Assembly: GCF_002237595.1 (NCBI RefSeq)
Contig: NZ_CP022529.1
Location: 2,232,001-2,296,000 of the forward strand
Direction: 5' to 3'
From: Labrenzia sp. VG12
GTDB lineage: Bacteria > Pseudomonadota > Alphaproteobacteria > Rhizobiales > Stappiaceae
Length of the DNA stretch: 64,000 nt
The notes below the pieces were generated by a model. It had not been told where the DNA came from, did no database searches, and saw only the letters and a list, made by a program, of their open reading frames with translations. The position numbers were made by a program, and so were the translations under genes. This document shows positions 59,143-64,000 of the stretch, piece after piece. Position 1 is the first letter of the stretch. The number at the start of each line of letters is the position of its first letter.

Positions 59143-60009
59143 ATGCAAGATCGAAACGGTGTTTCCGGGCACGCGGACCTGACCGCGCTTTACCAGACCG
59201 CAACGCGTTTCGAATGCGGCTTTCTACTCGATTTCCATTGCTACAACATGTTCGGACACACACAGCCGGACGCGTTGCCAACCCACCGGCGGAGCGAGTT
59301 TGCAGCAACTGCGCATTCCGACATTCTCTGGCAGTCTCCGCCACGGCCGAAAACATTCGCCGCAGAAGCGCCTGAAGGGTTTTCAGATGGAGACGCCTTC
59401 ATCGAACCGCAGCCGATTTCCCATGTCGAACAGGGACTGGCCGGCGACATGGCTCAGTTTCTTTACCGGACCTGGCTCAAGAACAAGGGCGTTGTCTTCA
59501 GCGACAGTGAACTGACCCGCCTCTGCCCCTGGCTCCTCCTGACGCTGCCCGGGGCACCACCAGGCGAAGTGCCGCATGTCACCTTTGTCGGCAAGCAGTC
59601 CAACTTCTTGAAATTCTATCCCCAGGCGCTCGACGACCTGAACCATGTGTCGCCGGCCGCATGCCTGCCAGATGGCTACAGGCATGCCATCGCGGAAGCC
59701 TATCATTGGACCATGCAGGGGGAACCCAATTTCGACATTCAAAGAACAGGGCAAATTCTGGGTGAGTCTCTACCGGATATGACTTTGCAGAGGCTCTTGC
59801 TGCGCTTCGAGACCAAGACCGGCTTCACCAGGATCTTTTCCCTGGTCACGCTTGTCGAGATGCATTCCCGTCCGTTCAGCTCCAACCGAGGTGACCATCA
59901 CCGCTGGCGCCGCGACGGCCTCAGCTGGCATCCCGCCTATCAGGTCTCCGGTTCAAGGACCGGCGCGCCTCGGCGCGCGCCCCTTTCAACAAGGTCACCC
60001 AAGGCATAG
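59143..60009 (+). CDS. Protein of unknown function
   Basis: A 288-residue soluble protein that I do not recognise. It has no signal peptide or helix for membrane insertion. Notable stretches are FECGFLLDFHCYNMFGH near the N-terminus, TRLCPWLLLTLPGAPPGEVP (about 126-145) and LLRFETKTGFTRIFSLVTLV (about 219). The last 40 residues are Arg/Ser/Pro-rich and of lower coding quality, so the true C-terminus may be shorter, or a late frameshift may be present. The ribosome site is weak. It ends 10 bases before the convergent HAD gene. Confidence 0.6.
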   Translation: MQDRNGVSGHADLTALYQTATRFECGFLLDFHCYNMFGHTQPDALPTHRRSEFAATAHSDILWQSPPRPKTFAAEAPEGFSDGDAFIEPQPISHVEQGLAGDMAQFLYRTWLKNKGVVFSDSELTRLCPWLLLTLPGAPPGEVPHVTFVGKQSNFLKFYPQALDDLNHVSPAACLPDGYRHAIAEAYHWTMQGEPNFDIQRTGQILGESLPDMTLQRLLLRFETKTGFTRIFSLVTLVEMHSRPFSSNRGDHHRWRRDGLSWHPAYQVSGSRTGAPRRAPLSTRSPKA

Positions 60010-60019
60010 GGTTAGGTCC

Positions 60020-60742
60020 CTAAACATCTTCCGCAAGCCCATGATGCCGGGGCAAATGGCTGATATCCGGCAGGACCGCGGTAGCAAAACGTTCCAGCTC
60101 TTCACGCTCCGCCGGCCCGCTGAGAACCGCCAGCCGCTCGGCCAGTCCCGCGTTGCACGCAAATTCCATATCGTGAACGCTGTCGCCGACCATGGCCGTT
60201 TCGGCCGGAGAGATTCCACTCGCCCGGCCAAATCCCTCGGCCATGCCGGGGCCGGGCTTGGCGCCGTATCCGCTGTCAGAACCGGCAACAAAGCCGAAAA
60301 GCTCCGACAGGCCGGCATGCGCAAGCTGATTGCGGGCGGATGCTTCCGTGTCATTGGTGGCCACACCCAGAAAAATGCCGTTCCGGTGCAAATTCTCAAG
60401 TGCTACGCGAGCACCCGCAACAGGCACCAGTGGCAATGCTCTGACCGCCGCTTCTTGAGCCCGCCGGACCTTGCCAAGACCTCCCTCCCCCAGTTTCCCG
60501 GCCCAGAGGCGCAGCACCTCTTCCGTACTGCCGGCGACGATCACCGAGCCCGGGACAAAGGTGCCTTCCCTGCGGTCGTATCCGCAGATCTCGGCCAGCT
60601 CGTTGCTCAGTGCTTCGTCCTGCCCTGTCAGCTGATCGAACATGCGTTCGCAATAGGCGGTCCAGGTCGCGTCAAAGGAAAACAGCGTGCCGTCCTTGTC
60701 GAACAGGATCGCCCGCACACCAGACGAAGCTCGCCCCGTCAT
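60020..60742 (-). CDS. HAD-superfamily phosphatase
   Basis: A 240-residue HAD hydrolase. Motif I is LFDKDGTLFSFD (about residues 13-24), with the nucleophile Asp and the general acid two residues later; motif II Thr is in GVATNDTEAS (about 126), and motifs III and IV are KPGPGM and MVGDSVHDMEFA (about 186). A cap of 60-70 residues lies after motif I, as in phosphoglycolate phosphatase-like enzymes. The ATG overlaps the stop of the upstream phosphodiesterase gene (ATGA). The pair suggests sequential release of phosphate from a phosphodiester or phosphonate substrate. Confidence 0.88.
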   Translation of the reverse strand: MTGRASSGVRAILFDKDGTLFSFDATWTAYCERMFDQLTGQDEALSNELAEICGYDRREGTFVPGSVIVAGSTEEVLRLWAGKLGEGGLGKVRRAQEAAVRALPLVPVAGARVALENLHRNGIFLGVATNDTEASARNQLAHAGLSELFGFVAGSDSGYGAKPGPGMAEGFGRASGISPAETAMVGDSVHDMEFACNAGLAERLAVLSGPAEREELERFATAVLPDISHLPRHHGLAEDV

Positions 60743-61584
60743 TTCCCTGCGGCCTTGGTCAGGAAAGCCGGCCGCATGCCCCGCGCCGGGTCAACGCCCA
60801 GGCGCGCCAGAAGCGAGGCCGCCAGCTGCAGCTGGTTCAGACGGCCGTCTTCGGTCGAGACGTCGCCATCGCCGAAATAATAGAACGGCACTTCGGTTTC
60901 GACCGATGACGTGCCGCCATGCGCCCCTTCCGCGGACATGCCGTGATCGGCAGTGATCATCACCTCATACCCCGCCGCGCGCCAAACCGGCAGCACCCGT
61001 GCCAGCGCGCCGTCGATCATCATCGCCTGCGCCCGATATTCGGCGCTATCACCACCAAACGTGTGCCCGAGCGTATCGGCAGCACATGTGTGCAGCAGCA
61101 GATAGTCCGGCTGATGGTCTTCGATGAGCCGGATGGTCTGGGCGCAAAGATCGATTTCCGCCGGCGCAACCGCGTTGGCCCGGCCATAACCTTCCATGGA
61201 ATAGAATCGTCCGTACTGGAGATCGCCGTTTTCGTTGCAATGTTCGATGGAGCGCAGCGGATCCCAGGCCTCCCCCGCATAAAGCTTGTGGAAGTAGGAA
61301 TGAGCGACCGCAGCCGTTATGCGGCCCGCTGCCCGCGCAACGGAGAAGACGTTGTCCTTCTCGGAAGACCGCATGGCATGGTTGCAGGTGATGCCGTGTT
61401 CATAGGGCCAAAGACCGGTGTGAATGGTCTCATACATCGGGCCGGAAATGCTCGGCGTCGCCGTTACCATCTTCCAGCGGCGGGCGATGCCAAGCGACAC
61501 CGCGCTTTGCAGATAGCCGCATTGGCTGACGGCCGTGTCGTAGCCGACGCCGTCCATGATCACCAGAATTACCTTGCCGGACAT
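60739..61584 (-). CDS. Alkaline-phosphatase-superfamily phosphodiesterase/nucleotide pyrophosphatase
   Basis: A 281-residue member of the alkaline phosphatase superfamily. VILVIMDGVGYD (residues 4-15) supplies a metal Asp, ATPSISGPMYETIHTG (about 45-60) the nucleophile Ser/Thr, LHTCAADTLGHTFG (about 174) the second metal group, and ITADHGMSAEGAHGG (about 221) the third. It resembles nucleotide pyrophosphatase/phosphodiesterase and phosphonoacetate hydrolase-like enzymes. GGAG six bases before the ATG at 61584 fixes the start. It is the first gene of a two-gene operon with the HAD phosphatase and diverges from a LysR gene. Confidence 0.85.
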   Translation of the reverse strand: MSGKVILVIMDGVGYDTAVSQCGYLQSAVSLGIARRWKMVTATPSISGPMYETIHTGLWPYEHGITCNHAMRSSEKDNVFSVARAAGRITAAVAHSYFHKLYAGEAWDPLRSIEHCNENGDLQYGRFYSMEGYGRANAVAPAEIDLCAQTIRLIEDHQPDYLLLHTCAADTLGHTFGGDSAEYRAQAMMIDGALARVLPVWRAAGYEVMITADHGMSAEGAHGGTSSVETEVPFYYFGDGDVSTEDGRLNQLQLAASLLARLGVDPARGMRPAFLTKAAGK

Positions 61585-61905
61585 CTCATGCTCCGTTCTG
61601 TGCTTGGCCGTCAAACACCCGCCCGGCCTCGCTGTCGCCAAACATCGGCTGCGCCAGAGAAGGCATCAGCGCGACACTGAGTCTGATCATTTTTCTAATA
61701 GAAGAGAAATTCAAACTGCAACAGCTTCCGGGACCACTCATGTCAACGGAGGCAGCAACGCGAATTTTTCTTATATTTTTCAGATATTTGACCAAAGAAG
61801 TTATTCGATCAAATTCATTTCTTAAGGCGACATCACGCTGAACCTCGCATCGCTTGACGCGCTTTTGCATTCTTCTAGATTAAATTTCTAATCAAAGAGC
61901 AGATA
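61585..61905. other. Divergent promoter region between phosphodiesterase and LysR genes
   Basis: About 320 AT-richer bases without a gene. TTCTAATAGAA (61693-61703) and ATTAAATTTCTAAT (61879-61892) have the dyad form T-N11-A expected for LysR-type regulators and are candidate sites. Confidence 0.5.
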
Positions 61906-62775
61906 ATGTCCCGAATTCCGATGTCCTGGCTGGCCACGTTCGAAGCCGCAGCCCGCCACTTGAATTTCACAAAGGCCGCCTCCGAACTCGGCCTGACCCA
62001 GGGCGCGGTCAGCCAGCAGATCGTCAAACTGGAACAGGAGCTTGATGCACCGCTGTTTGAACGGCGTGGCCGGCGGGTCTTCCTGACCGAAATAGGCGAG
62101 GCCTATCTGAACCAGGTGAGCGGCTCCCTGGCCGACATCCGCAGCGTGACGGAAGACTTGTTCACCCGGCCTGAAACCGAGCGCGTCCGCCTTGCCTGTT
62201 ATTCCCCGACCTTCGCGCATCTGTGGCTGGCACCCCGCCTCGGCGCGCTCTATGCGGATCTGCCCGGCATCGAGATCCAGATCAGCGTCAACTATCAGCT
62301 GAACCCGAGCACTCCCGGCTCCTGGGACATCGTTTTTTCCTATGAGGATCTCGCCAGCTCGTCCGCCGGTTTTCTGCCCCTGTTCCGGGAGCGGATCGTT
62401 GCGGTGGCAACACCGGAGCTTGCCGCTCTCTGGCCCTCGGAGTTGCCGGGAACGCCCTGCCTGATCCAGACCGCCGGACCACGTGGCACCTGGCAGTCCT
62501 GGCTGGCCGCCGCCGGCCGGTCCTTGCCGGCACCGAGGTTTGCGCTCGTCAATTCCATGCACTGCGCCTTGCAGATGGCCACCGGCGGCACGGGTTTCGC
62601 CCTTGGCGCCTACCCTTTCATAGAGGCGGAGCTTGAGAGCAGCCGCCTGCAGGTCATTGAACCCGAGGTCCAGCTCGCAGGCAGGCATCACGGCCTTGCC
62701 GTGCCGGCGGGCGCCAGCGCCTCACAGCCGGTCAGGCGCGTCGTGGAATGGATCATGGACGCTGCCTTGATCTGA
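61906..62775 (+). CDS. LysR-family transcriptional regulator (GcvA-like)
   Basis: A 289-residue LysR-type regulator. The N-terminal winged helix-turn-helix (MSWLATFEAAARHLNFTKAA, GLTQGAVSQQIVKLEQELD, about residues 6-45) is of the GcvA subgroup. The effector domain (about 95-285) contains RLACYSPTFAHLWLAPRLG and the IVFSYED loop. It diverges from the phosphodiesterase/HAD operon and is its probable regulator. Confidence 0.92.
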   Translation: MSRIPMSWLATFEAAARHLNFTKAASELGLTQGAVSQQIVKLEQELDAPLFERRGRRVFLTEIGEAYLNQVSGSLADIRSVTEDLFTRPETERVRLACYSPTFAHLWLAPRLGALYADLPGIEIQISVNYQLNPSTPGSWDIVFSYEDLASSSAGFLPLFRERIVAVATPELAALWPSELPGTPCLIQTAGPRGTWQSWLAAAGRSLPAPRFALVNSMHCALQMATGGTGFALGAYPFIEAELESSRLQVIEPEVQLAGRHHGLAVPAGASASQPVRRVVEWIMDAALI

Positions 62776-62791
62776 CCCGTGTCCCGCGCAG

Positions 62792-63805
62792 TCAATCACC
62801 CGCTTCGTCGTGGTAGCGCTCGATCAGCTCGACCTCGTCCCGGCATCCCATGATCACGGAGATGCGCTGGTGATGCCCCGTCGGCTGAACATCCAGAATG
62901 CGCTCCCACCCTGTTGAAGCACGGCCACCGGCCTGTTCGATGATGAAGCCCATCGGGTTTGCCTCGTAAAGCAAGCGCAGCTTGCCCCCCATATGGGCAT
63001 TGGCGGCATCTCTGGGATAGAGAAACACGCCGCCACGCATCAGGATCCGGTGAATCTCGGCGACCATCGACGCTGTCCAGCGCATGTTGAAGGTCTTGCC
63101 ACGGACACCGTCCTCACCGTCGATGCACTCTTCGACATACCGCCGGACGGGAGCATTCCAGCTGCGAAAGCGCGAAGCATTGATGGCAAATTCTCCGGTC
63201 TCAGCCGGCAGTTTCATATCCGGGAAAGTCAGGAGGAACTCTCCCGAGCCGATCTTGTGAGTGAAGCCGTTGACACCCTGCCCCGTTGAAAAGACCAGCG
63301 AAGTGGACGGGCCGTATAGCGAATATCCCGCACAGATCTGTTCACTGCCCCTGATCAGGACCGCCTCGTTGCTGAGCTCAGACAGGTCCTCCTCCAGTTC
63401 GACGACGGAAAAGATAGACCCGACCGACAGATTGACATTCAGGTTGGAGGACCCGTCAAGCGGATCGAAATAGACCAGATAATCGCCCTTCCTCGGCCGG
63501 TCTTTCAACCAGATGACCTCGTCGATTTCTTCAGAGACCAAAGCCGCCACCCGCGCACAGTTGGAACAGTGACTGAGGAAGATGTCATTGGCGATGACAT
63601 CGAGCTGTTTTTGGGTTTCGCCCTGCACGTTCTCCGTTTCCGCAGCGCCCAGAATATCGAGGAAGGGACCGTTGCGGATCTGATGGGCGATGATGCGGCA
63701 CGATGTGGCGATGTCTTCCAAGAGCAGCATCATGTCCTGATCGAGCCCGTGTTTCTCCTTTTCCTGCAGAAGGAACTTGCGAAGCGTCAGGCGATCGATG
63801 GTCAT
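62792..63805 (-). CDS. fbp: Class I fructose-1,6-bisphosphatase
   Basis: A 337-residue gluconeogenic phosphatase that hydrolyses fructose-1,6-bisphosphate to fructose-6-phosphate. The metal site is in VSEEIDEV and VYFDPLDGSSNLNVNLSVG (about 110-128), and the substrate-binding region KTFNMRWTASMVAEIHRIL and the signature LRLLYEANPMGFIIEQAGG follow. Length is normal. The start MTIDRLTLRKFL at 63805 has only a weak ribosome site. It complements the Entner-Doudoroff genes when growth is on non-sugar carbon. Confidence 0.95.
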   Translation of the reverse strand: MTIDRLTLRKFLLQEKEKHGLDQDMMLLLEDIATSCRIIAHQIRNGPFLDILGAAETENVQGETQKQLDVIANDIFLSHCSNCARVAALVSEEIDEVIWLKDRPRKGDYLVYFDPLDGSSNLNVNLSVGSIFSVVELEEDLSELSNEAVLIRGSEQICAGYSLYGPSTSLVFSTGQGVNGFTHKIGSGEFLLTFPDMKLPAETGEFAINASRFRSWNAPVRRYVEECIDGEDGVRGKTFNMRWTASMVAEIHRILMRGGVFLYPRDAANAHMGGKLRLLYEANPMGFIIEQAGGRASTGWERILDVQPTGHHQRISVIMGCRDEVELIERYHDEAGD

Positions 63806-63838
63806 GGTGACATTTCCCGTTGATGTGCTGCCCTCTCC

Positions 63839-64000
63839 CTAAATGCCGGGCAGACGAAAAGCCAGAACTTCATGCAGCCCGGTCAGCACAGGCACCGGGT
63901 TATCCTCCCCGGCAAATCTTGCCGCCCCTTGCCCTGCTCTGTGCATATCCGCAAAGGAATCAGCCGGCCGAATTGCTGGTGTCACGGCGAAGGCGCAGGG
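63839..64000 (-). CDS. C-terminal end of an unidentified gene (cut by window edge)
   Basis: On the minus strand a frame is open from the window edge to a TAG at 63839 (53 residues). The protein ends ...LTGLHEVLAFRLPGI and includes PAIRPADSFADMHRAGQGAA. Codon choice looks coding. It would end 33 bases before fbp, suggesting an operon. The fragment is too short to name. Confidence 0.5.
   Translation of the reverse strand, partial: PCAFAVTPAIRPADSFADMHRAGQGAARFAGEDNPVPVLTGLHEVLAFRLPGI

Overview
The window is high-GC, densely coded DNA from a free-living alphaproteobacterium, most likely of the Hyphomicrobiales (rhizobial side; a marine Stappia/Roseibium-like genus would fit). The evidence is the frcR-B-C-A-K fructose gene order known from Sinorhizobium, a zwf/edd/eda Entner-Doudoroff set, several TRAP transporters, a BacA/SbmA relative and an ald/Lrp pair. 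The taxonomic placement is inference. I saw no rRNA, tRNA, complete IS element, prophage or CRISPR array.

Left part (1-25 kb): the start of a glycosyltransferase gene and a UDP-diacylglucosamine-pyrophosphatase-like gene; an atypical SDR; a secreted trypsin-like protease with a membrane partner; a FadL porin; a thiamine-salvage operon (TPP riboswitch, thiM, thiD, then an orphan TRAP binding protein); a GIY-YIG nuclease gene enclosed by perfect 41-bp inverted repeats; two DMT exporters; a short BacA/SbmA-like transporter; an orphan molybdenum hydroxylase large subunit; a rimB/rimK/aspartoacylase-like cassette; a 0.8-kb non-coding block of REP-like repeats; an acyl-CoA ligase and an orphan AAA ATPase.

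Central part (25-49 kb): adenine deaminase diverges from the fructose regulon frcR-frcB-frcC-frcA-frcK. This runs directly into zwf, edd-eda and pgi, so fructose uptake, phosphorylation, isomerisation and Entner-Doudoroff catabolism lie side by side. zwf, edd and pgi each carry a nearly identical TTAAATCGATTTAA palindrome upstream, pointing to one shared LacI-type regulator outside the window. Four tandem glycine-zipper lipoproteins, an HExxH metallopeptidase-like protein, ald with its Lrp regulator, an SMP-30 lactonase, a repeat-rich secreted protein, tRNA hydroxylase TrhO and a two-protein Aer-like receptor (PAS protein plus MCP) follow.

Right part (49-64 kb): a catabolic island. A GntR/FCD regulator, an intradiol ring-cleavage dioxygenase, a TRAP transporter whose small subunit is frameshifted, an OsmC protein, a nitroreductase and a fumarylacetoacetate-hydrolase-family enzyme form one leftward operon. 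Divergent from it are a YciI protein, malonyl-CoA decarboxylase and a secreted metallo-beta-lactamase-fold enzyme. The sequence AAAATCGATATTAT occurs upstream of the regulator, in the divergent promoter region and upstream of the metallo-beta-lactamase gene, which defines a likely local regulon. This pathway, whose substrate is not obvious, is the best candidate in the window for an undescribed system. The window ends with a phosphodiesterase/HAD pair opposite a LysR gene, class I fructose-1,6-bisphosphatase, and the tail of an unidentified gene.
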